Shown here: positions 36,880 through 53,616 of the stretch, one piece after another
Layout of the letters: each line of letters begins with the position of its first letter
Position numbering within the stretch: the stretch's first letter is position 1
Assembly (NCBI RefSeq): GCF_042242105.1
Contig: NC_092034.1
Coordinates: forward strand, 770,144-834,143
Origin: Pempheris klunzingeri
Taxonomy: Eukaryota > Chordata > Actinopteri > Acropomatiformes > Pempheridae
Direction: 5' to 3'
Length of the DNA: 64,000 nucleotides
Position numbers and translations under genes: made by a program
The notes under the pieces: model-generated
Databases searched by the model: none
Told to the model about the DNA's origin: nothing
What the model saw: only the letters and a program-made list of their open reading frames with translations

Positions 36880-37790
36880 CGCTGTTTCGCTAGTAGGTCC
36901 ACTAAAAGAGCTTGTTTGATCCACTGACAGGCTCAGAGTGTTATTCTAAGTGTGTGACAGCATCATGGAAAGGATCCCTACAGAGAGAGACCTGGAAGAT
37001 CCTTTTGGTTTAACCACAAACAGCACACACACCAGACTACATTCACTAAAACAGGGATTTTAGAGAACAGGACACAGGAGCTGCTGCTCTGCTGCCGCCT
37101 CCGTTAGTTTGGTTGTGTGTTACACAGATATTCTGTTGGATCTGAATTAACCCTTTAAAACACCCAAGTCACACAATAACACAAACAAACTAACTGAGCA
37201 AGGCAGCAGTAGAGTAGAATCTCTTGTGTAAAATTGCTGTTTTTGTCAATGTAGTCTGGTGCATTTGAAGAGAGCAATATATATATATATTTATATAGCG
37301 CCAATTCATACTAGCGTTATCTCAAGACGCTTTCGATAAAGAGCAGGTCTAGACCAAACTCTTTAATTAGAGAGAGACCCACATGAGCAGCATCAGATAT
37401 TATATTGAGCAACAGTGGAGGAAGAACTCCCCTTTAACAGGAAGAAACCTCGAACAGACCCATGTGGGAGCAATATGAAGGCTGTTTGTAGTTAAACAAA
37501 AAGGAAAACATGGAAAAGGATCCCTACTGCAAGATCCTTTTTCTTTAAATCACAAACAGCTGTTATATTGCTCCCTTCAAAGCCACCAGACTCCACTGAC
37601 AAAAACACACATTTCACCTCTGAATACACACAAGTTACTGATCTACTGCTGCCTCAATCGTTTAGTCTGTATATTGTGTTGCATCTGAACTGATCATTTA
37701 AAACACACAACAACACAAACTAACACAGACCCATGTGTAAAATCACTGTTTTTATCAATGGAGTCTGGTGTGTTTGAAGAAAGCTGTCAG
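36880..37790. mobile_element. Foldback element copies interrupted by another repeat
   Basis: The left part (GGTCCACTAAAAGAGCTTGT, GGAAAGGATCCCTACAGAGA, TTGGTTTAACCACAAACAGC, CACTAAAACAGGGATTTTAG) is a well-preserved outer arm. After 37260 the repeat of 37275-37480 is inserted or abuts, and foldback arm sequence resumes at 37490-37790 (GTTTGTAGTTAAAC, CACCAGACTCCACTGAC, GTTTTTATCAATGGAGTCTG). A nested insertion is likely. Confidence 0.6.
37275..37480 (+). repeat. Dispersed teleost-type repeat (longer copy)
   Basis: Contains TATAGCGCCAATTCATACTA, GTTATCTCAAGACGCTTTCG, GAGCAGGTCTAGACC, GGAAGAACTCCCCTTTAACA and GGAAGAAACCTCGAACAGAC. From memory, sequence of this type is a common interspersed repeat in fish genomes; I cannot assign the family. 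A second fragment is at 7735-7802. Confidence 0.6.
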
Positions 37791-37909
37791 ACAACAAAAT
37801 ATGCAGGTTTGAAAATAGTGGAGTTACCCTTTAAACATTCTCCTTTTCTGAGAAGAAAAGAGACTTCTGTTGTGGTTTCTGTTCCAGCAGCAGGAGCTTT
37901 AATTTAAAG

Positions 37910-37952
<43 letters not shown>

Positions 37953-38439
37953 AGCTTCAGGGTGTTTGTTTCCTGCTGGACAGACCAATTATTACTACAG
38001 TATTGTGACTGGGGGAGTTTTCTGCTCTTATTTAAACACATTGAGACCTGATGAGCCCAGATGTTGCAGCTCAGTATTCACATGTTTGATCTGTATCAAT
38101 AAACCTGATGATTAATTTGTGATATTTTAAACAAACCCTCTGTGTGTCGTCTTCATCGGATCCTCCAGACCGCCGTTGGCTCACACTGATTGGATTAAAC
38201 AGGAGAACTGACAGGTGACATCACTTCCTGTTGAAGAAGATAAACAGACATTTAATATATGAACAAATGACTTATTTTATTTACATGCTGGTTTTCACAG
38301 TAAAGGTATGTGAGTACAATGAGGAAAGTAAAAGCACTAAAAAAAACCAGTATGAATTTGTAAAGTAACTGAAGCCGTCAGATAAATGTGCAGTAAAAAG
38401 AACAGTATTTACTCTGCGATGTGGTGGAGTCGAGATAAG

Positions 38440-39075
38440 TGCAAGCCACCAGACTCCATCAAAAAAACACTAATTTTACCTCACAGCACACAGGAGCTGC
38501 TGGTCTGTTGCTGCATCTATCTGTTAGTTGTTTGTGTTATTGTGTGTTACACAGATATTCTGTTGGATCTGAATTAACCCTTTAAAACACCAAAGTCACA
38601 CAATAACACAAACAAACGAACTGAACAAGGCAGCAGTAGAGCAGAATCTCCTGTGTAAAATTGCTGTTTTCTTCAATGGAGTCTGGTGTGTTTGAAGTGA
38701 GCGATATAATGGCTGTTTGTGGTTAAACAAAAAGGAAAACCTGGAAAAGATCCCTACTGAAATCAACCTGCAAGATCCTTTTTCTTTAATCACAAACAGC
38801 TGTTACATCGCTCTCTGCAGACACACCAGACTACATTCACAAACACACAAATTTTACCTCTAAATACACAGGAGTTACTGATCTACTGCTGCCTCATTAG
38901 TTTAGTTTATATATTGTTTGGGATCTGAACTGATCATTTAAAAACACAGAACACACACAATAACACAAACTAACTCAGATAGATGCAGCAGCAGATCAGC
39001 AGCTCCTGTGTTCTGTGAGGTTAAATTACCGTTTTTGTCAATGGAGTCTGGTGTGATTGAAGAGAGCGGCTGTTC
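38440..39075. mobile_element. Foldback element copies
   Basis: Arms at 38448 (CACCAGACTCCATC), 38500 (CTGCTGGTCTGTTGCTGC), 38675 (TTCAATGGAGTCTGGTGTG), 38800 (CAAACAGCTGTTACATCGC), 38821 (CACACCAGACTACATTCAC) and 39035 (GTCAATGGAGTCTGGTGTG). At least two adjacent or rearranged copies are implied. Confidence 0.55.
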
Positions 39076-39307
39076 TCTATAGGACCAATTCCAACACTTT
39101 TAGTACCTACCAGTCATCTAGACACCAGGATATGAACAGACAGGATCCAGGGGTAAAAACAGCAGACTTAACCTTTAGAGAATCAATCGCTGACTCAGCA
39201 GAGCAGCTCCTGCAGGTGTCGACCTCCACCTGTGACCTCCGACCTGCTGCAGAGACAGAGAGGAAGAGGAGGGAAGTTATCTGTCTGGTGATTTACCATC
39301 TGTTTTA

Positions 39308-39343
<36 letters not shown>

Positions 39344-39439
39344 GGCGGAGCAGCCTGATTGGTGCTTCGGCTTCACAGATTCCTCAGTTTATAGACTCGA
39401 CATGTCGGCGAGGAGTCAAACCTGTGATTTAGCTTCCTG

Positions 39440-39475
<36 letters not shown>

Positions 39476-40144
39476 TTACAGCCCTGCTCGTTAACCCTGT
39501 AATCACCTCGGTAACCTGAACTCTCTGTCTGACAAGCTCATGTGGACGTTTTACCAATCAATCAATGGATGGATAAAATGTTCTGCGTAAAAATACTAAC
39601 AGACGGAGTTTTGGCTAATTTACAAAACATCAGAGACAATAATGTGATGATTGATTTCTATTCTAATGAGCAGGGTTGATCTATAAAAACATGTTAAAGG
39701 TTCAGGGGCTCAGCAGGAAGTTGATCAGTATCTATTTCGGCTAGAGACATGAAACTTGGCACCATGACTGAAAATGACCCACAAAGCTATAACAACAGTC
39801 GGCCTCATGGTGGCGCTGTTTTAAACAGCCAAAGAAGTTAGACCATCAGTGTCCGCCATGTTGGATTGTTTTGGCTAATTTGCATAATGTTAAAAATAGT
39901 AAGATGAATAGACTTTTATTAGATTCATCAGGAACAAGCTACACGTTTCTATTTTAAATTAATTAACTGGTTACAAAAAGCATCAACTAACTTTAATTGG
40001 TGCCAAATCACATGGTTCTTTCCAGAAAACATCGTAGAACATTGATAAGTAAATCATGGTGAAGCTTTATGAAGTGTTTTTACAATCATGGCTGTACCTC
40101 ATGTGACCCGGACAGTCCCGTGGTTTCTCTGTCTGTGCAGCAGC

Positions 40145-41948
40145 TCAGACGCAGCGGTGTCTCTTCAGCTGGTTGGAGAAGGTGAAGTGTTTCTTACAAC
40201 GGTCACACCAGTACGGTTTCTCTCCAGTGTGAGTCCGCACGTGTCTCGCCAGATTTGACGACGTAATGAACGCTTTGCCGCAGTGCCGACACCCGTACGG
40301 TTTCTCCCCGCTGTGGCCGCGCTTGTGCAGCAGGCAGGTCGTGACGTGGCTGAAACTCTTCCCGCACTGGTCACAGCTGTAGGGTTTCTCTCCAGTGTGG
40401 ACGCGCTCGTGTTCAGCGTGATTGGTCGACGACGTGAAGGTCTTGTCGCAGAAGCGGCACTGGTAGGGTCTCTCTCCGCTGTGGATCCGCTGGTGGACCG
40501 TGTACGAGGAGTAATGGCCGAAACTCCGTCCACACAGCCGGCAGCCGTAGAGTTTCTCTCCCGTGTGGATGCGCTGGTGCCTCGTCAGGTTGGACTGTGT
40601 GAGGAACGTCTTGGAGCACAGCAGACATACAAATGACTTATCACCGGCGTGACAGCGTTGGTGCTGCTGGCATGAAAACGAATCAGTGAAGCTCTTCCCG
40701 CAGTGCTCACAGCTGTAGGGTTTCTCTCCGGAGTGTCGGCGCTGGTGGAGCTTTAACGTGCTCGACTGGGTGAAGGACTTCCCGCACTGGTCACAGTGGT
40801 ACGGTCTCTCCCCAGAGTGGATGCGCTGGTGAGTTTTTAGGCTACTTAACTGAGTGAAAGCTTTCCCACACTGGTCGCAGTGGTGCGGTCTCTCTCCGGT
40901 GTGGACGCTGTCATGATCCTTCAGGTGACGCGTCGATGTGAAAGCTTTGTCACACTGCTGGCAGCGGTGAGGTCGGGGTCTCTTAGAGCCTTTTGGTTTC
41001 TATGGCGACAGACCAAAACACAAAGACAGACGAGGATCAGGACTAACGACTTCTTCTGGTTCAAAGTGTAAAACCACACTGAGCAGTGATGTCACAGTTA
41101 GGGCTGCAATGACATTGGGACAACTGCACCTGATCACAGTAGGTCCACTAAAAGAGCTTGTTTGATCCACTGACAGGCTCAGAGTGTTATTCTAAGTGTG
41201 TGACAGCATCATGGAAAGGATCCCTACAGAGAGAGACCTGGAAGATCCTTTTGGTTTAACCACAAACAGCACACACACCAGACTACATTCACTAAAACAG
41301 GGATTTTAGCTGGCTAAAGTGACACGAACACCAAAATATCTAGTCCTATATGGAGTCCTCCATTAATGCAGCAGTGTGTCTGGAGATCACACAGAAAGTG
41401 AACATTAAACTTTCTAACTCAGCAGGAGCTTCAGAGGATGTTTGTCCGTCCAGAGATGGTTTAGAGTTTCTTCATGATTTCACTGTTAAATCATAACTTT
41501 TTCTGCAGCAGTTCTGAACCGAATCACGACACATGTAATAACAACAGGTGGACTTTTACTGCACATGTGAGACTAAAACTATAAAAAAATCAAAGAGCTG
41601 CTTACAGTTAAAATGTTATTTCACATGTTGATACTGAAAACTTTCCATTACATCCGCTTTAAATTTAAATTTGACGGCTTTCAGGACTATAAAAACTGTT
41701 AAGACTTCAAGAGCCGAGCTGCTGTTGTTCGGGACGCGGCTAACGGCTAAGCTAACAGCTAAGCTAACAGCTAAGCTAACAGCTCCGTCAGCAGCAACCC
41801 TCCGTCTTTCAGTCTGAAACGGCTCCGTTGATCCGGACCTTCACCGGTATGAACCCGGACAGCTTCACGGACCCGCAAACAGCAGCGAAACCCAAATTAT
41901 TACCTCCTTCCTCCCGCCTGCAGTCTCCCTGCTGCGGCCCTCCGCCAT
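40145..41948 (-). CDS. C2H2 zinc-finger protein (two exons, 299 aa, ten fingers)
   Basis: Exon 1 is 41948-41904 (MAEGRSRETAGGRKE) and exon 2 is 40999-40145; phase 0. Exon 2 begins KPKGSKRPRPHRC and is almost entirely Kruppel-type fingers joined by TGE(K/R)P linkers. Nine are complete, for example CDQCGKAFTQLSSLKTHQRI-H, CLLCSKTFLTQSNLTRHQRI-H and CRHCGKAFITSSNLARHVRT-H. The linker between fingers 4 and 5 is aberrant (AGDKSFV). The tenth (CDRCKKHF...LKRHRCV) stops before a normal fourth ligand. No KRAB, SCAN or BTB domain is encoded. Role: probable sequence-specific nuclear DNA-binding protein. Fish have many such genes and I do not assign an orthologue. Confidence 0.88.
41100..41310 (-). mobile_element. 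Foldback element, outer arm copy in zinc-finger intron
   Basis: Nearly identical to 36880-37070 (ACTAAAAGAGCTTGTTTGAT, AGTGTTATTCTAAGTGTGTG, ACAGCATCATGGAAAGGATC, TTGGTTTAACCACAAACAGC). It extends further left into GGCTGCAATGACATTGGGAC and GCACCTGATCACAGTAGG, which also occur, reversed, at 46115-46165. This suggests the true element end lies beyond the arms. Confidence 0.65.
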
Positions 41949-42204
41949 GTTGCTTTGACATCATCCTCGGCCACGGTCACGTGATTGACGAACAGAGCCG
42001 ATAAGGAACGATTCAGTAAAAAGATCAATTCACCCAAATCTCAGGTACTTCTTCTTTTAATAAGATAAGGGGGGGCTTTATTGATCACCAGAGGGGGGAC
42101 TCAGCTGTTGCAGCTCAGAAATGAGTAAATGAGTAAGAGGCCTTTTAGGACCAGTTGGACCTCTCTGCTGCTGAAGGTTCATAACCAGTGAGTAATGATT
42201 CATC

Positions 42205-42318
42205 ATGGAAAGGATCCCTACAGGATCCCTGGAAGATCCTTTTGGTTCAACCACAAACAGCCGTTCTATCGCTCTCTGCACACACACCAGACTACATTCA
42301 CTAAAACAGGGATTGTTT
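42205..42318. mobile_element. Foldback element, partial copy
   Basis: ATCATGGAAAGGATCCCTAC, GGAAGATCCTTTTGGTTCAA, CCACAAACAGCCGTTCTATC and CCAGACTACATTCACTAAAA are present; the copy ends in CAGGGATTGTTTTT. One arm only. Confidence 0.65.
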
Positions 42319-42502
42319 TTTATATTTCTACATTATATTTACTGTATTATGTCCTGTTTCATATTGATAATATCAGTGATGATCAGTGATGATCAGATGT
42401 GATCAGATGTGATCAGTGATGATGATGATTCCTCACCAGGCTGGAAAGTCTTTGAAAAAAGTCTTGGAAGGTTTGGAAAGTACAGATTCTCACTTTTGTA
42501 CC

Positions 42503-42945
42503 ACAGATACTACTGATAATACTACTGATACTACTGATACTACTGATAATACTACTGATACTACTGATAATACTACTGATACTACTGATAATACTACTGA
42601 TACTACTGATAATACCACAGATACTACTGATAATACTACTGATACTACTGATAATACTACTGATACTACTGATAATACTACTGATACTACTGATAATACT
42701 ACTGATACTACTGATAATACTACATCTACTACTACTGATAATACCACAGATACTACTGATAATACTACTGATACTACTGATAATACTACATCTACTACTA
42801 CTGATACTACTGATAATACTACTGATACTACTGATAATACTACTGATAATACTACATCTACTACTACTGATACTACTGATAATACTACTGATAATACTAC
42901 TGATACTACTGATAATACTACTAATACCTCTACTGCTATAACCAC
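42503..42945 (+). repeat. ACT-rich 21-bp (7-triplet) repeat
   Basis: GATACTACTGATAATACTAC units with variants GATACCACAG and ACATCTACTACTACTG. The plus-strand frame reads TDTTDNT and the minus-strand frame VVLSVVS. There is no flanking exon structure, and the frame starts in unremarkable DNA, so I treat it as a repeat and not a gene. Confidence 0.85.
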
Positions 42946-43136
42946 TACTATTATTGATACTACTAGTAGTACTACTACAGTACTAGTACTACTACTATTA
43001 TTGATTGTACTACTGTTACTAGTTCATTTATCTTCAGGAGGATTTTTAAAGGGACACAAATGTTCCATCAGTCTGCAGAGAAACTGATATTTACCTCTGA
43101 AGTAAACTGGAAATACTGGAGTAGAAACACCTCAGA

Positions 43137-43370
43137 TGTGTGTAGTACTCAGTACTACTACAGTACTCAGTACTACTACAGTATTACAGTACTACTACAG
43201 TATTACACTACTACTACAGTACTATAACAGTACTACAGTACTACTACAGTACTATAACTGTACTATAATAGTACTACAGTACTACAGTACTACTACAGTA
43301 CTATAATAGTACTATAACAGTACTACAGTACTACTACAGTACTACTACAGTACTATAACAGTACTTAGTT
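43137..43370. repeat. CAGTACTACTA repeat
   Basis: Degenerate array of AGTACTACTACAGTACTATA units, rich in the palindrome AGTACT/GTAC. Confidence 0.85.
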
Positions 43371-43429
43371 ACATTAAACGTGTTTCTCTGTTAGAAAAAA
43401 TAAAAGTTTCCTCTTGTTGCTAGGAGCGG

Positions 43430-43870
43430 CAGCCTCCCGCAGCGTGCGCTCTGATTGGCCCACAGCCCGCCAGCTTCAGCCAATCAGAAGGCAGCGCGTC
43501 CGCCATGAGAATCCATAATCCCTGCTGTGTTCGATCATTATCAATACTACGGCTAATTATCAGTGCGCAGATTGATCCTCGACACTTGGTTGATTCTCAG
43601 CAGTTTAATTATCAGTTCTGGGTTCAAATGGGCGCGTGGGCAGCTCGTTTCCTCCATATTGATTCTCCTCTGATCGATATGTTCGACAGTTCGGTGTAAA
43701 CCAGCGGCAGACCGGAACACACACGGTCGCCGGGGCAGAACAACGAGCCAAACGGCTGCTGGAGCAGAGATTTCCGCCGTTTTCTCGGTGCTCCGTCGCC
43801 GTTCGGGGCTCCGTTACCGGCTGGTGGCTGTAATGGCGGAACTTCCGGTTTGAGTAAGGGCCTCTTCTTC
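43430..43870. promoter_or_regulatory. CpG-containing promoter-like segment with paired CCAAT boxes
   Basis: A CpG-rich island of sequence among AT-rich DNA. CTGATTGGCC (about 43451) and CAGCCAATCAGAA (about 43477) are oppositely oriented CCAAT boxes about 27 bp apart. Downstream are CTCCGTCGCCGTTCGG and an ATGGCGGAACTTCCGG sequence (ETS-like ACTTCCGG) ending at a donor-like TTTGA|GTAAGG (about 43858). It could be the first exon or promoter of an unrecognised transcript; no coding exon could be tied to it. Confidence 0.4.
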
Positions 43871-44879
43871 TTTACAAAATAAAAGCAGGCAGAGCAGAGG
43901 TGGAAAGTGAGCCGTCAAGCAAAGAACAAAACATCTGCTGTCCTGCTGAAGTGATATTAAGGCCCAGATGTGTGATTATACTATTTATTACAGGTCGATA
44001 AGGGGACTGTTATTTTCCCACTCCCACTCACTCCTCAGTCTGCATGCTGCATATTCAGATTTATAGATCTGACAGTAGTGAAGGTGAATTACTGTTTACT
44101 GCAGCCTCTTAGACAACATCAAGTGTCTCAGTAAACAGATTCACTTTTTACAGAACTTAAAATAAGACCACGCGTCGCCTTTCCTTTTTGTTTTGTTTTT
44201 TCATAATCTGCATTTAGTGTATTTAGCAAGTTTGTACTTTTGGTTTTAGTTGTCAAGTTAAAAACAAGTCGTGCTTTTGGTTGTAGACTTTATGGACTCA
44301 TCTCAATAAACACTGATGGCAATAACAATAACAATAACAATAATAATAATAATAATGATAACTGCATGTGTCAAACACTAATTTCTATGTTGAATATGTG
44401 GGTATGTTTAGCACAGAACATTCCTACCACATGTTAGAAATACATGAATGTCTTATTATCAGATAGAGTGAAACATAGGTATAGATCATATATAGAATAT
44501 ATATGTTTTTATTTCTTTAATGTTATTTTATACAACTAACAAAAAGACACATTATCATTGTTTTGTTTTTGTTCTTGCCTTCCTGTTTGCTTGTTTGTTT
44601 GTTATTTAGTTTATTCTTTTTATTATTACTATTATTATTATTTGCACATACCATAAAACTCAATAAAAAGAATATATAAAAAAAAAGACACATTATCACA
44701 GAAGCACAATAAGGAACATGAAGAAAGAAAGAAAGAAAAGAAAGGAGACATATTTAGATGTATGAAATAATATAAATATGTAAACACGAATAGTTTAATA
44801 TAAATTTGATTTAATATAAATGTTCATCAGCAGTTGGAAGAAGAATTAATACCCGGCTTTTATTTTGAAATCCAAGCAA

Positions 44880-45133
44880 GCGACAAGGCGGAAGTGTGTT
44901 CGGTCTCGCGCCGCGCGGGCTTGACGTGCCGCTGGCGCTGATGGCGGCGGGGCTCGCGGAGGGGTCGCACCGAGGAGGGAGAGCGAGGAGGCGGGGAACC
45001 GGAGAACCGGAGAGAGGAGGCCCCGGCGGCACCGAGCACCGACACACCGGCAGACAGACAGCCTCCACCCCGAGGACGGCAGCAGCAAAGCCCGCTGAGT
45101 GAGCCGGAGGAGGCCGGCGGATGGATGGAGCGG
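44880..45133 (+). promoter_or_regulatory. wbp1l: CpG island and probable untranslated first exon of wbp1l
   Basis: A very CpG-dense block (TCTCGCGCCGCGCGGGC, GGGGCTCGCGGAGGGG) ends at a donor-like GGAGCG|GTACGG (about 45132). It lies 2.6 kb upstream of the wbp1l coding start with no other gene between, so it is the best candidate for the wbp1l promoter and 5' exon. An upstream ATG at 44941 opens a 53-codon frame to TGA at about 45102, with no similarity that I recognise. Confidence 0.5.
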
Positions 45134-45824
45134 TACGGCTGTTTTTGTTTACCGGGGGGGGGGGTCAGCCGTTAACGGCAGCTGGAGGGTCCTCGGTACA
45201 GGTACACACAGTACACAGTAATACTGCAGTAATCCTCAGCACAGGTGAGTATTACTACACAGAAAGATGCTTTATTGTCATATTTGTACACATGTGGCCT
45301 CTGACTGTGGTTTACTGTCATCAGTAACGGGTTTTATATGGGGGGGGGGCACTTAATGTCACACCTCATTTATTTATCACCACAAACTTAATTTCACTGA
45401 TTTTATTAGTTTTTTTCTTCATTCTGCAGGAAAAATGAAAACCCAGATTTAATATTTAATCTCACAGTTTCACCTTTCTTTTACTTTTGTTACATGAGTT
45501 TCATAACTTCTGATGTTTTGGTGAACTGTGATATATCTGATGTATTGTACCTGCAGTCTGTGAGTACGGCTAAAAACTAACGAACAACGTGCACAGACGT
45601 GTTTCAGTCTTTTAGAAGATCTTCTCATGTGTCGGTCTGGTGGTTTCTCAGAGTTGCAGGCTGGTTGGTAAAATCAGTGGATTTGTGGCTGAAGTCTGGT
45701 GTGACTGGTGGCGTGGAGCTGTCTGTGGTGCTGAAGTGATGCTGATCACTGTGTGGCGTTTGCTATGATGTGAGAAAATAATACGGAGATAAAGCCGGTA
45801 CGCCACGAGGTGTAAGTAGGCCCC

Positions 45825-46165
45825 CCCAGACCTGGAAGATCCTTTTAGGTTTAACCACAAACAGCCGTTATATCGCTCTCTGCACACACACCAGACTACA
45901 TTCACTAAAACAGGGATTTTAGCAGAGCAGCAGCTCCTGTGTTCTGTTCTCTAAAATCCCTGTTTTAGTGAATGTAGTCTGGTGTGTGTGCTGTTTGTGG
46001 TTAAACCAAAAGGATCTTCCAGGTCTCTCTCTGTAGGGATCCTTTCCATGATGCTGTCACACACTTAGAATAACACTCTGAGCCTGTCAGTGGATCAAAC
46101 AAGCTCTTTTAGTGGACCTACTGTGATCAGGTGCAGTTGTCCCAAAGGATCACGTTGCAGCCATT
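45825..46165. mobile_element. Foldback element, the clearest palindrome
   Basis: The left arm 45831-45922 (GACCTGGAAGATCCTTTTAG, GTTTAACCACAAACAGCC, ACACCAGACTACATTCAC, AAAACAGGGATTTTAG) and right arm 45951-46024 (CTAAAATCCCTGTTTTAGTG, AATGTAGTCTGGTGTGTGTG, GTTTGTGGTTAAACC, GGATCTTCCAGGTC) are near-perfect reverse complements around a 28-bp centre. The outer flank 46025-46165 matches 41100-41220 in reverse. Confidence 0.8.
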
Positions 46166-46406
46166 GCAGCCCGTTTGGTGTCTGCTGGCTGAGGTGATCT
46201 ACTGGACCAGTTCCAACACTTTTACTACCTACCAGTCACTCACACACCGGGATGTGGACACAGAGGACCAGGGGGGGAAACAGTGGTCCTCTAAAGTGAC
46301 TAGAATGTGATACCTTCAGAGATATTCAAAGACTTCAGTGTTCCCCTGATTGTTTTGATCATGTTTATCAAGCTGCAAAGGCTGTCATTTTATAGCAGTT
46401 TTCCCT

Positions 46407-46409
<3 letters not shown>

Positions 46410-46445
<36 letters not shown>

Positions 46446-46542
46446 CACTGCAGCATGCAGGCAGAACTTGGCCCAGTAAGAAACTCTTTACAGACCACCA
46501 GCGTTTCCTGTGAGTCCAGCTGAACTCTGCTGTGACACTGCA

Positions 46543-46623
<81 letters not shown>

Positions 46624-46933
46624 AGAGGACATTTCTCCAAAGTGAGGACTGGTCCTCACACACACACTGACTGATGGAGGCAGCAGCTCCTGAGTCCTGT
46701 TCTCTAAAATCCCTGTTTTAGTGAATGTAGTCTGGTGTGTGATATAACGGCTGTTTGTGGTTAAACCAAAAGGATCTTCCAGGTTCATTACAGGCTGTTT
46801 GAGGGATTAAGACCCCCCCCCCCCCTAGAAATTAGTGAATGTGGTAACAACTGCAGGCATCTGATTCCTTAAGATTTGCCTCCAGGGAATGCACTGCGTT
46901 AGCGATGGTCCTCACAAGTGTAGAAGTACAAAC

Positions 46934-46982
<49 letters not shown>
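46410..46982. repeat. (TG)n microsatellites in the wbp1l 5' region
   Basis: Runs at about 46410-46443 (ending in GCAG), 46540-46620 and 46937-46982, plus a foldback fragment at 46665-46790. All are in the presumed first intron of wbp1l. Confidence 0.85.
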
Positions 46983-46984
<2 letters not shown>

Positions 46985-47129
46985 AGAGAGGCAGCATTGT
47001 GTCAGCTCGTGGTTTGAGCTGGTGCGGCGCTGCATATCAAACAGCCCTGTAGTAATGGACATGTCAGCTGTGTGTGTGTGTGTGTGTGTGTGTGACGTAC
47101 TGTCGTGATCGCTATCAATAAACTATTGT

Positions 47130-47167
<38 letters not shown>

Positions 47168-47168
47168 G
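47130..47168 (+). repeat. wbp1l: (TC)n tract forming the wbp1l exon acceptor
   Basis: About 17 CT units end in CCAG at 47166-47168, an ideal polypyrimidine tract. The exon that carries the wbp1l start codon thus probably begins at 47169, with about 577 nt of 5'UTR. Confidence 0.7.
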
Positions 47169-47706
47169 TTCAGGACCTCCCATCAGCCGTCACCCTGTCT
47201 CGCTCCACCAGCCACTACTCTACAGCTGCAGTTCTCGCAGTATTTAGCCGCAGCCGTGAGCGCTGTTAGCCGTGTTTGCTAGCAGAGGTGCAGTGAAACA
47301 TCAGTTCAGTCAAAGAGGCGACCTCTGAAGACACTTTGAACTGTGGATCGATGCATTTCGGCGCTAACGGACCTGGAGCGAAACCCTTAGCTCGTTAGCT
47401 TGAGTGTCGCAGTTCGAATTCAGCCCCCCTGAATCGTGTATCCCTCCACCGAATCCTGCAGAGTGCTTTATGTCAGTAAAATGAGGCTAGCTTCTGCTTC
47501 ACTGTGAAACAAGTATTGAAAAATGTAGATTAGCTTCATCTGGAAGCTACCTGCAGTTTGCCGCTAACAGCTAGCATACCGGCCCTCAGAAACAAACTTC
47601 AGCCAGAAAAATAAACTACTTAAAGATGTAGCTGGAGTCCAGCCACTGTTACGTGTTTGGCAGCTAACGTGTTGTTAGCGGCTGTAGGCTAGCAGTGAGC
47701 AGGTAG

Positions 47707-53616
<5,910 letters not shown>

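Larger units (their letters stand above)
36808..40144. other. Region between npnt and the zinc-finger gene: npnt 3'UTR and repeats
   Basis: No exon-like coding sequence was seen. An AATAAA at 38098-38103 could end a 1.3-kb npnt 3'UTR. An AATAAA on the minus strand at 39920-39915 lies about 225 bp after the zinc-finger stop. The rest is foldback element copies (36880-37260, 37490-37790, 38440-39075), a dispersed repeat (37275-37480), (TG)n at 37911-37951 and 39444-39474, and (CA)n at 39310-39340. Confidence 0.55.

Noticed and set aside
42416..43087. 223-codon frame TTDNTTDTTD ending in a hydrophobic stretch
   Set aside because: A pure tandem ACT-type repeat plus chance flanks. No acceptor or donor, no similarity that I recognise, and the opposite strand is equally open.
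44896..45102. Short frames on both strands in the CpG island
   Set aside because: High GC removes stop codons. No conserved peptide was found, and the segment is better explained as the wbp1l first exon or promoter.
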